Source of the DNA: Acidobacteriaceae bacterium
Lineage (GTDB): Bacteria; Acidobacteriota; Terriglobia; Terriglobales; Acidobacteriaceae
NCBI GenBank assembly: GCA_025462805.1
Contig: JAOAPJ010000030.1
Span: 1 to 13,149, forward strand
Reading direction: 5' to 3'
Length of the DNA stretch: 13,149 bases
The position numbers and the translations under genes are program-made. Below are positions 7,154 through 13,149 of this stretch, piece after piece. Each line of letters begins with the position of its first letter. The stretch's first letter is position 1. Below the pieces are notes generated by a model that saw only the letters and a program-made list of their open reading frames with translations, was not told the DNA's origin and did not search any database.

Positions 7154-8740
7154 CTACCGCCTCGGCCGGGGGCCAGCCGCACGTACCTCGGGCGGAGCGT
7201 CGAAGCGAGCGAAGTTCTCCTCAAAGCGCTTGGCCAGTTCGGCGGCCTGCCGGTCGTAGGCCTCCTTGTCCGGCCACGCATTCCGGGGATTCAGCAGTTC
7301 GGATGGAACGCCCGGGCAGCTGGTCGGGATGCTCAAGCCGAATGCGTCTTCTGTCACAAATTTTGCATCTGCCAGGCCGCCTTCCAGCACCGCCGTGACC
7401 ATCGCGCGAGTGTGCGGCAAGCTGATCCGGTGGCCCACTCCGAAGACGCCGCCGGTCCATCCGGTATTCACCAGCCAGCACTGCGCTCCATATTTGCGCA
7501 AGCGCTCGCCCAGCATGGACGCATACACCTTGGGTGGCAGTGGTATGAACGGCGATGCGAAGCAGGTGGAGAACTCCGGCACCGGCTCCGAACCGAGACC
7601 AGCCTCCGTCCCGGCCAGCTTCGCCGTATATCCAGAGAGGAAGTGATACATCGCCTGCTCGGGGTTCAGTTTCGCGATAGCCGGAAGCACACCGAAGGCA
7701 TCGGCCGCCAGAAAGAGCACGTTTGCCGGCTGGCTGCCGATTCCTGGCACCAGCGCGTTCTCGATGAACTCCACCGGAAACGCAGCGCGTGTGTTCTCCG
7801 TGTAGCGGATGTCTTCGTAATCCGGATCGCCGGTGCGTGCGTCAAGCACCACATTCTCAAGCACCGCACCGAAGCGGATGGCGTGGTAAATCTGCGGCTC
7901 TTTCTTTTCAGTCAGGTCGACGCACTTCGCGTAGCAGCCGCCTTCGAAGTTGAAGATGCCGCGCTCACCCCAGCCATGTTCGTCATCGCCGATGAGTCGG
8001 CGGCGGGGGTCAGCGGAGAGCGTTGTCTTGCCTGTGCCTGAAAGGCCAAAGAACAGAGCGGTCCGATCATCCTCACCGATATTCGCAGAGCAGTGCATCG
8101 GCAGAACATCGCGTTCCGGCAGCAGGAAATTCATCACCCCGAAGATAGACTTCTTCATCTCGCCCGCATATTTTGTCCCGCCGATAAGCACAATCTTGCG
8201 CGTGAAGTCGGTGATGATGAACGTCGAAGACTTTGCGCCGTCACGCGCCGGGTCGGCCTCAAACTCCGGGGCGGCGATGACGGTAAATTCGGCGACATGA
8301 TTCGCCAGTTCGGCCAGATCTGGCCGGATGAAGAGCTGCTTCACGAAGAGGGCGTGCCAGGCGTATTCGGTGATGATTGTGATGGGCAACCGGTAGTGCG
8401 GATCCGCGCCGGTGTAGAGATCCACCACGTAACGATCGCGCTCCTTCATGTGCCGCTGAACGCGTTCCAGGAGAGCCCCAAAGAGATCGGGCGAGAAGGG
8501 CTGGTTGACCTTGCCCCAATCGACACGGTCCTCCGTAATCGCGTCCCTGACCAGGAACTTGTCTTTGACCGAGCGGCCGGTGCGTGCTCCGGTCAACGCT
8601 ACGATCGCACCATTGGAGGCCAGACTGGCCTCTCCACGCGCAATCGCCGCCTCCACCAGTTGGGGCGTCGAGAGGTTGCGGTGAACATGCGGTCCATCCA
8701 ACAGAGTCTTTGACACAGTGCTCGCGGTCGCGGCGCCCAT
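7154..8740 (-). CDS. pckA: Phosphoenolpyruvate carboxykinase (ATP)
   Basis: It converts oxaloacetate and ATP to PEP, CO2 and ADP, the entry step of gluconeogenesis. At 528 aa it fits the ATP-dependent family. Visible motifs: substrate-binding GARTGRS (51-57), the metal-ligand Lys in GGTKY (K190), the metal-ligand His in MHCSAN (H216), the P-loop GLSGTGKTT (232-240), and the family signature LIGDDEHGWGERGIFNFEGG (249-268) with the metal-binding Asp pair. All key residues are intact. The ATG at 8740 is chosen over an upstream in-frame ATG at 8869 because AGGAG lies 4 nt before it and homologues start near here; the extension would be untypical. It is followed after 7 nt by the small unknown gene and is divergent from the phosphodiesterase gene. 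Confidence 0.97.
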   Translation of the reverse strand: MGAATASTVSKTLLDGPHVHRNLSTPQLVEAAIARGEASLASNGAIVALTGARTGRSVKDKFLVRDAITEDRVDWGKVNQPFSPDLFGALLERVQRHMKERDRYVVDLYTGADPHYRLPITIITEYAWHALFVKQLFIRPDLAELANHVAEFTVIAAPEFEADPARDGAKSSTFIITDFTRKIVLIGGTKYAGEMKKSIFGVMNFLLPERDVLPMHCSANIGEDDRTALFFGLSGTGKTTLSADPRRRLIGDDEHGWGERGIFNFEGGCYAKCVDLTEKKEPQIYHAIRFGAVLENVVLDARTGDPDYEDIRYTENTRAAFPVEFIENALVPGIGSQPANVLFLAADAFGVLPAIAKLNPEQAMYHFLSGYTAKLAGTEAGLGSEPVPEFSTCFASPFIPLPPKVYASMLGERLRKYGAQCWLVNTGWTGGVFGVGHRISLPHTRAMVTAVLEGGLADAKFVTEDAFGLSIPTSCPGVPSELLNPRNAWPDKEAYDRQAAELAKRFEENFARFDAPPEVRAAGPRPRR

Positions 8741-8922
8741 AGCTCTCCTATTCCTGCCGAAGGCTGGAAAACTTACTATTGTGCCATCCGGGGCCGAATG
8801 CCGGCCAGTGGCGTACCCCGTGCCGTCGAGTGGAACCCGCCAGAGATTAAGCCACCCTGAAGGCGCCATTTCATTGGAAATTTATGAGCCAGGAACCAAA
8901 GAACCTTGCCTGGTTTGTTATC

Positions 8923-8937
8923 AACCTCGCGGAGGTT
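8923..8937 (+). promoter_or_regulatory. Hairpin covering the ribosome binding site of the phosphodiesterase gene
   Basis: AACCTC (8923-8928), loop GCG, GAGGTT (8932-8937) form a perfect 6-bp hairpin whose right arm overlaps the GGAGG ribosome site (8931-8935), 8 nt before the ATG at 8944. The same AGGTT can also pair with AACCT at 8902-8906, and GGTT at 8912-8915 can pair with several AACC copies, so alternative leader folds are possible. The rest of the 203-bp divergent gap with pckA (8741-8943) shows no clear promoter hexamers on either strand, apart from a small ATTTC/GAAAT repeat at 8868-8881. Confidence 0.4.
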
Positions 8938-8943
8938 TTCCGT

Positions 8944-10668
8944 ATGAAAAATACTTCTCTACTGCTGGCCGGCGCCGCCGCTCTAGCGCTCACCGTTCCG
9001 GTGGCACACGCGAATGACGACGATTGGGGACAGAACCGCATCAAGCATGTGCTGCTGATCAGCATCGACGGTATGCACGCAAGCGACTTCAAGAACTGCA
9101 GCCGCGGCGTTGCCGGCGTCAATGGAGGCGCACCCTACTGTCCCCACTTGGCGGAGCTGGGCGAGACCGGCCTCAACTACGTGGCGGCGAACACCTCACG
9201 TCCGTCTGACTCCTTTCCCGGCCTGATGGCCATTGTCACCGGAGGCACTCCCCGCACCGTGGGCGCGTACTATGACGTGGCCTACGATCGTTCCCTTGAC
9301 GCGCCGGCCAAGGCGACCGGCAATGGCGTCGCCGCCGGCCCATGCACCCCGAACGCAGCGCCGACCGGCACCAGGACCGAATACGAAGAGGGCATCGATC
9401 TCGATCAGAGCAAGGTGAACGGCGGCGCACCGGGGGCGGGCCTGGTAGAGGGAGGCATCAACTCCATCGACCCGCAGCGACTACCGCGCGACCCGAAGGC
9501 TGGTTGTGCGCCGGTGATGCCGTGGAACTTTGTTCGCACCAATACCATCTTCGGCGTCATCCGCAAGGCCGGCGGCTACACCTCCTGGTATGACAAGCAC
9601 CCGGCCTACGCAGCAGTCGCCGGACCGGGAGGAACCGGGCTCAGCGAGTTCTTCGGACCGGAGATCAACTCATTGGTGGTCGCGCTCCCGGGATACACGA
9701 CGCCTGAGGGCGTCTCCTGCGCCACTGTTCCCGACCCCTCGCAAACCGGCTCCTGGACGGACAGCTTCGCGAACATCCAGTGCTACGACACCATCAAGGT
9801 GAACGCCATCCTCAACCAGATTCACGGCAAGAATCATGACGGCAACTCCAGCCGCTATCCGAACATCTTCGGCATGAACTTCCAGGCGGTCAGCGTCGGC
9901 CAGAAGCTGATCGAGAAGAACGTCGGCTCGGGTGGTTATCTCGACGCGGCCGGCACCCCGAGCGCGCTGCTGCTGAAGGAGCTCCAATTCGTGGATGATT
10001 CGATCGGCAAGATGGTCGATGACCTGAAGGACACAGGCCGCTACGACTCCACCATGATTGTGATCACCGCCAAGCACGGGCAGGCCCCCATCGACCCGAA
10101 CCGCTTCTCTCCTATCCCTGGGCACTCCGGCACCAACGGCACAACACCGGCTACTCTGCTCGCCAGCCTTCTCCCCTTCTCCGAGTCCCCGCTCAATCCG
10201 ACCGGGATCGGCCCAACGCAGGACGACGTCTCACTGCTCTGGCTGAGTGATTCAAGCCAGACCCCCGCAGCAGTCGCGATCCTGGAGGCGAATCAGAAGC
10301 AGCTTGGGTTGGGCACCATCTTCTACGGCCCTACGCTGGCGCTGAATTACAACGCGCCCGGCCTGCCCCCCAATGGCGACCCGCGCACGCCGGATATCAT
10401 CGTCACCCCGAACCCCGGCGTGATCTACACGGGCAGCACTGCGAAGCAGGAGGAGCACGGCGGCTTTTCGCACGACGACACCAACGTGATGATGCTGCTC
10501 TCCAATCCAGGCTTCAAGGCCAGCACCGTCTACTCGGACGTCTCCACCACCCAGGTGGCGCCGACGATTCTGAAGGCGCTCGGCCTCGATCCGCAGAGCC
10601 TGGACGCTGTCCAGCTTGAGGGAACGGGGGTCCTGCCAGCTGTCCAACTGCCGCAACGCGATCGCTAA
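8944..10668 (+). CDS. Exported phosphodiesterase / nucleotide-pyrophosphatase-type alkaline phosphatase superfamily protein
   Basis: The ATG at 8944 (574 aa) is preferred over one at 8884 because GGAGG lies 8 nt upstream and a clean Sec signal follows: MKNTSLLLAG, a hydrophobic core, and AHA cleavage after residue 23. The mature part opens with HVLLISIDGMH (metal ligand D42), then RPSDSFPG (87-93; S90 or S88 is the candidate nucleophile, where NPP enzymes have Thr in TFPN). Further motifs are SWYDKHPAY (214-222), FGPEINS, TAKHGQAPI (375-383) and EEHGGFSHDD (503-512). The superfamily's usual Asp-His pair is Lys377-His378 here, which I believe is shared by a subfamily rather than unique to this protein. 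Six Cys (52, 66, 134, 188, 259, 280) could form disulfides in the periplasm. Substrate unknown. Confidence 0.88.
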   Translation: MKNTSLLLAGAAALALTVPVAHANDDDWGQNRIKHVLLISIDGMHASDFKNCSRGVAGVNGGAPYCPHLAELGETGLNYVAANTSRPSDSFPGLMAIVTGGTPRTVGAYYDVAYDRSLDAPAKATGNGVAAGPCTPNAAPTGTRTEYEEGIDLDQSKVNGGAPGAGLVEGGINSIDPQRLPRDPKAGCAPVMPWNFVRTNTIFGVIRKAGGYTSWYDKHPAYAAVAGPGGTGLSEFFGPEINSLVVALPGYTTPEGVSCATVPDPSQTGSWTDSFANIQCYDTIKVNAILNQIHGKNHDGNSSRYPNIFGMNFQAVSVGQKLIEKNVGSGGYLDAAGTPSALLLKELQFVDDSIGKMVDDLKDTGRYDSTMIVITAKHGQAPIDPNRFSPIPGHSGTNGTTPATLLASLLPFSESPLNPTGIGPTQDDVSLLWLSDSSQTPAAVAILEANQKQLGLGTIFYGPTLALNYNAPGLPPNGDPRTPDIIVTPNPGVIYTGSTAKQEEHGGFSHDDTNVMMLLSNPGFKASTVYSDVSTTQVAPTILKALGLDPQSLDAVQLEGTGVLPAVQLPQRDR

Positions 10669-10698
10669 ACTCTCGGCTCAGTCGCAGTAGAGACAAGC

Positions 10699-10726
10699 AA
10701 GGCCCGGCCGCAAGCGGCTGGGCCTT
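10699..10726. terminator. Strong hairpin terminator between convergent genes
   Basis: AAGGCCCGGCCG, loop CAAG, CGGCTGGGCCTT form a 12-bp stem with a single G-U pair, 30 nt after the phosphodiesterase stop. The A/T ends of the stem plus a downstream CCCCTTCT give a weak pyrimidine tail on the + strand. On the - strand the hairpin is followed by GCTTGTCTC, so it may also end the convergent gene whose stop is at 10782. Nothing else is seen in this 113-bp gap. Confidence 0.75.
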
Positions 10727-10781
10727 CCCCTTCTGAACATGAGGGGGTGATGGACGCTCGAGAGAGGGAAAGAGTTCCCTG

Positions 10782-11174
10782 CTACTCCGCCATGGTCTCG
10801 TGGATCACCGGCAGCATTGGCAGGTTCGCCGTGTGTTTCGCCTCGCGCATTACGGCATCGAGATGATCCAGCACCTCTTCCACAGTGATCGAGTACATCT
10901 CGCGACCGTTGTCGTATCCCTCCTCGATCGCCTGCTTCAGGTAATGGCCCCCGATCTGCGCCGTCAGGCGATCGGTGATAACGTGGCCCGTGCGCCGCTT
11001 ATATTCCACCCAGGCCTGAGCGGGCATCGCGATCCATACCGGGCGGCCACTCACCTCAAAGCGCACGTCGATGGCATCCGCGTGGCGGGTCGCAATCGCA
11101 ACAATGTTGGCCCGCCAAAGGCAGTGGAGTGTTTCCCCGGTCCAGCGGTCGCTGACGTCAAACTCTTCGTACAT
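10782..11174 (-). CDS. Hypothetical 130-residue cytosolic protein
   Basis: The frame starts at ATG 11174 (MYEEFDVSDRWTGETL) with no strong Shine-Dalgarno (only GAAAG 6 nt upstream). There is no signal peptide or membrane segment. The N-terminal half is beta-rich (VAIATRHADAIDVRFEVSG, PVWIAMP), and the C-terminal half is predicted helical (ITDRLTAQIGGHYLKQAIEEG, then VEEVLDHLDAVMREA). I do not recognise the family. GC-rich wobble positions and its fit between a terminator and a divergent promoter region support a real gene. It is divergent from the DksA-like gene. The 187-bp gap 11175-11361 holds scattered CCGGC repeats and A-tracts. Confidence 0.75.
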   Translation of the reverse strand: MYEEFDVSDRWTGETLHCLWRANIVAIATRHADAIDVRFEVSGRPVWIAMPAQAWVEYKRRTGHVITDRLTAQIGGHYLKQAIEEGYDNGREMYSITVEEVLDHLDAVMREAKHTANLPMLPVIHETMAE

Positions 11175-11298
11175 AGTGCTTTCAGCCTATCGGCAAGATG
11201 GTTCCCCGGCAACCGTGATCGCCCCGGCTTGCCATATCCGACATAGGAAGGGCAAGAAAAAACGAACATTGAGGAAAAAAATAGCAAAACTTAGGCAC

Positions 11299-11326
11299 TT
11301 GACTGCGTCCAATAGTCTGCTATCCC
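11299..11326 (+). promoter_or_regulatory. Promoter of the DksA-like gene with A-tract upstream region
   Basis: TTGACT (11299-11304), a 16-nt spacer and TATCCC (11321-11326) preceded by TGC (extended -10) make a plausible sigma-70 promoter. Just upstream are A6 (11257-11262), A7 (11275-11281) and A4 (11286-11289), roughly in helical phase, which is conspicuous in this GC-rich region. They could act as an UP element or a bend. The AGGAG ribosome site follows at 11347-11351. Confidence 0.5.
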
Positions 11327-11361
11327 GAGATCCGGAGCTAATTCACAGGAGTACACACGTC

Positions 11362-11742
11362 GTGCCTAAGACCCCCTCCCCGAACCACGTTTACGAGAAG
11401 AAGCTGCGCCAGCAAGAGGAGTTGCTGGTGCGCACCATGAAAGCTGCTGTCGAGCAGGGTCGGGATGCCGGCATGGACGACACGCAAGATGTAGCCGACC
11501 AGGCAGTCGCGTCCTATCAGAAGGAGTTCCTCTTCTCTCAGGGAACTTCGGGCCATGCGCAAATGCTGCTCGTGCGGGAGGCGCTCGATCGTCTGCAAGA
11601 CGGCTCCTTCGGCGAATGCCAGAACTGTGGCGAGACGATCGGGACCAAGCGTCTCGAGGCTCTTCCCTGGACCCCGTACTGCATCACCTGCCAGGAAAAG
11701 GTAGAGAGCGGCGAGATCGAGGCACCAGTCCGCGCCGCCTGA
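11362..11742 (+). CDS. DksA/TraR-family C4 zinc-finger transcriptional regulator
   Basis: I use the GTG at 11362 (126 aa), 10 nt after AGGAG. Upstream in-frame codons run through the promoter and the neighbouring gene's start, so longer starts are unlikely. The N-terminal helix pair (about 8-80) has the acidic tip DTQDVADQA, which contains the DxxDxA pattern (D40/D43/A45, or D43/D46/A48) by which DksA acts in the RNA polymerase secondary channel. The C4 zinc finger is CQNC (86-89) with CITC (107-110). The family binds RNA polymerase directly and tunes promoter output, often with ppGpp. It is shorter than E. coli DksA (151 aa), mainly lacking the N-terminal extension, which is common in non-proteobacterial homologues. 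I call the family, not orthology to dksA. Confidence 0.92.
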   Translation: MPKTPSPNHVYEKKLRQQEELLVRTMKAAVEQGRDAGMDDTQDVADQAVASYQKEFLFSQGTSGHAQMLLVREALDRLQDGSFGECQNCGETIGTKRLEALPWTPYCITCQEKVESGEIEAPVRAA

Positions 11743-11862
11743 TCGGAACAGCCCAGATCACCACGGAGCATTCTCAACTGCCCCGCCTGGGCGCTTCTGT
11801 CGGCGCAGAACGGGCTGACGACTGCCTCCGCTTTGTAATGCTCTTTCGCGCCTCTCGTGTAA

Positions 11863-11901
11863 GGTTCTCCTGACTGCCCAGCCACCGCAATCAGGAGAAC
11901 C
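11863..11901 (+). promoter_or_regulatory. Perfect 11-bp inverted repeat over the ribosome binding site of the GGT-like gene
   Basis: GGTTCTCCTGA (11863-11873) and TCAGGAGAACC (11891-11901) are exact reverse complements separated by 17 nt. The right arm contains the AGGAG ribosome site (11893-11897) and ends at the base before the ATG (11902). It could be an RNA hairpin that blocks initiation or a DNA operator. A -10-like TAAGGT overlaps its left edge (11860-11865) but lacks a matched -35. The rest of the 159-bp gap after the DksA-like gene shows no other element. Confidence 0.65.
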
Positions 11902-13149
11902 ATGCACCGTCTCACCACGCGCGCTACTCTCGCCCTGTTCGCTAGTGCGTGTCTCTCGTTGCCGTCCGCACGTGCGGCAGATCGCGATTACGGCCGGTCG
12001 ATGGTGATCTCCCCGTACGGCATCGTTGCGACCAGTTACGTACAGGCATCGCAGGCGGGCGCCAGGATCCTTGAGCAGGGTGGCTCCGCGATCGATGCCG
12101 GCATTGCTGCGAATGCCGTTCTTGGCGTAGCGGAACCAATGATGAACGGGATCGGTGGTGATCTGTTCGCCATCTATTGGGAGGCAAAGACCGGCCAACT
12201 CTACGGGCTGAACGCAAGCGGCTGGGCTCCGAAGGCGCTGACGATCGAACATCTTCACGCCAAGGGCGACAAGGAGATGCCCGGGACCGGCATCGATTCG
12301 GTCACTGTGCCGGGAGTGGTCGACGGATGGACGAAGCTCCACGACCGCTTCGGCAAGCTGCCCTGGGCGACGCTCTTCACTCCTGCGATCACGACTGCCG
12401 AGCAAGGCTTCGGAGTGCCCGAGGTGCTGCAGAGTTATTGGAATCCGGCATTGCTGCGGGACGATCCTGAAACCAGCCGCGTCTACCTGATCGATGGCAA
12501 GGCTCCGGCCGTCGGACAACTCTTCCGCAACCCAGATCTGGCGAAATCGCTCTCGCTGATTGCCCAGCAGGGGGAAGCAGCCTTCTACAAAGGACCCATC
12601 GCCGAGGCGATCCTCAAGACGTCAGCAGCGCACGGCGGCACCATGACTGCCGAAGACCTCAGCAGCTTCTCTGCGGAGTGGGTCAAGCCGGTATCCACCA
12701 CGTACCGCGACTGGACTGTGTACGAACTGCCACCCAATGGTGACGGCATCGCCGCACTTGAGATGCTCAACATCATGGAGCAGTCCCAGCCCACACCCTC
12801 GGGGCCGCGCAGCACCGCCGAACTGCACACCCGCATCGAGGCGATGAAACTGGCCTATGCCGACGTGAAAGCCTACGACGGTGACCCCCGGTTCAGCGCG
12901 ATACCCGTGCCCGAGCTGCTCTCCAAGCCCTTCGCCGCCAGCCGCGCAGGCCTGATCGATCCGCAGAAGGCGAACTGCACAGTGGCTCCCGGCGCGCTCT
13001 CGCACAGCGACACTACGTACTTGACCGTGGTGGACCGCGAAGGGAACATCCTATCGCTGATACAAAGCAACTATCAGGTCTTCGGATCCGGCGTCACGGT
13101 TCAGAGCATGGGCTTCGTTCTGCAGGATCGCGGCGCCCTTTTCTCCCTT
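11902..13149 (+). CDS. Exported gamma-glutamyltransferase-family Ntn hydrolase (3' partial)
   Basis: Open from ATG 11902 to the window edge (416 codons, no stop). A Sec signal is visible: MHRLTTRAT, a hydrophobic core, and PSARA cleavage after residue 25. Family hallmarks: GSAIDAGIAANAVLGV (61-76), GIGGDLFA (83-90), VPGVVDGW (136-143), and the autocleavage site SDTTYLTVVD with T371 as the predicted nucleophile exposed by self-processing into two subunits. Alignment by eye to E. coli GGT puts Ser106 at Arg114, Tyr391 at Asn411 and Leu413 at Asp433, the residues that hold the gamma-glutamyl carboxylate and amino groups. The GGDLFA, LNASG and QSNY..FGSG pattern resembles the YwrD-like or acylase-like branch, so true gamma-glutamyl transfer is doubtful. 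The ribosome site AGGAG lies 4 nt upstream, within an 11-bp inverted repeat. Confidence 0.92.
   Translation, partial: MHRLTTRATLALFASACLSLPSARAADRDYGRSMVISPYGIVATSYVQASQAGARILEQGGSAIDAGIAANAVLGVAEPMMNGIGGDLFAIYWEAKTGQLYGLNASGWAPKALTIEHLHAKGDKEMPGTGIDSVTVPGVVDGWTKLHDRFGKLPWATLFTPAITTAEQGFGVPEVLQSYWNPALLRDDPETSRVYLIDGKAPAVGQLFRNPDLAKSLSLIAQQGEAAFYKGPIAEAILKTSAAHGGTMTAEDLSSFSAEWVKPVSTTYRDWTVYELPPNGDGIAALEMLNIMEQSQPTPSGPRSTAELHTRIEAMKLAYADVKAYDGDPRFSAIPVPELLSKPFAASRAGLIDPQKANCTVAPGALSHSDTTYLTVVDREGNILSLIQSNYQVFGSGVTVQSMGFVLQDRGALFSL

Noticed and set aside
6929..8041. Open frame of 370 codons antisense to pckA and the small downstream gene
   Set aside because: It covers the clear pckA signature region on the other strand, and the predicted protein has no recognisable domain.
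8884..8943. ATG at 8884 as start of the phosphodiesterase, or as a leader peptide
   Set aside because: It would bury the signal peptide 20 residues in. The frame is continuous with the main gene, so no separate leader peptide is encoded, and no good ribosome site precedes it.
8718..9017. Forward open frame bridging pckA and the phosphodiesterase
   Set aside because: It begins antisense inside pckA and ends out of frame inside the phosphodiesterase signal region, with no ribosome site.
11071..11361. Upstream extension of the DksA-like protein by 97 residues
   Set aside because: It overlaps the divergent gene's start and the promoter; the GTG at 11362 has AGGAG at good spacing and gives the normal family length.
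11758..12519. Open frame of 253 codons antisense to the start of the GGT-like gene
   Set aside because: The forward strand has a signal peptide and full GGT-family motifs here; the reverse product is Arg/Gly-rich without a motif.
1..13149. Search for CRISPR arrays, tRNA or rRNA genes, insertion sequences, prophage genes, toxin-antitoxin pairs and defence islands
   Set aside because: No regularly spaced repeats, no RNA gene signatures, no transposase or integrase motifs and no defence-type gene pairs were seen; the gene content is mostly ordinary chromosomal.

Overview
This is a GC-rich bacterial chromosomal window with short intergenic gaps and no rRNA, tRNA, insertion sequence, phage gene or CRISPR array that I can see. 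The gene content points to Acidobacteriota, probably class Terriglobia (Terriglobus, Granulicella or Edaphobacter type). The main clue is a stand-alone 806-residue MacB/FtsX-type permease of the kind expanded in that phylum (ADOP family). The first gene and the EF-P tip loop also resemble what I recall from that group. The taxonomic call is inference from gene families, not from a marker gene.

Layout. (1) Positions 1-2547 hold the 3' end of a gene for a proline/threonine-rich protein of unknown function, convergent with a gene for a Tat-exported right-handed beta-helix protein; a single CTAG supplies both stop codons. (2) Positions 2792-4291 hold a forward cluster of core genes: elongation factor P, acylphosphatase and adenine phosphoribosyltransferase, the last two 6 nt apart. 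(3) Positions 4436-6856 hold the orphan permease. (4) Positions 6877-8740 hold a reverse-strand pair: ATP-dependent PEP carboxykinase followed 7 nt later by an unknown 89-residue gene. (5) Positions 8944-10668 hold an exported alkaline-phosphatase-superfamily phosphodiesterase, ending in a strong hairpin terminator shared with an unknown convergent 130-residue gene. (6) Positions 11362-11742 hold a short DksA/TraR-type zinc-finger regulator behind a recognisable promoter. (7) Positions 11902-13149 hold the first 416 codons of an exported gamma-glutamyltransferase-family Ntn hydrolase, cut by the window edge.

Taken together the window mixes housekeeping functions (translation of polyproline stretches, purine salvage, gluconeogenesis, transcription regulation) with exported enzymes. 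I see no defence locus, biosynthetic cluster or other clearly new multi-gene system.

The most unusual signal is regulatory. In three genes for exported or membrane proteins (permease, phosphodiesterase, GGT-like enzyme) the Shine-Dalgarno sequence lies inside a perfect inverted repeat of 7, 6 and 11 bp respectively. The cytosolic genes with recognisable ribosome sites (efp, pckA, dksA-like) lack such a repeat. The GGT-like protein also lacks the residues that canonical GGT uses to hold the gamma-glutamyl group, and the EF-P lacks a lysine or arginine at the usual modification position.
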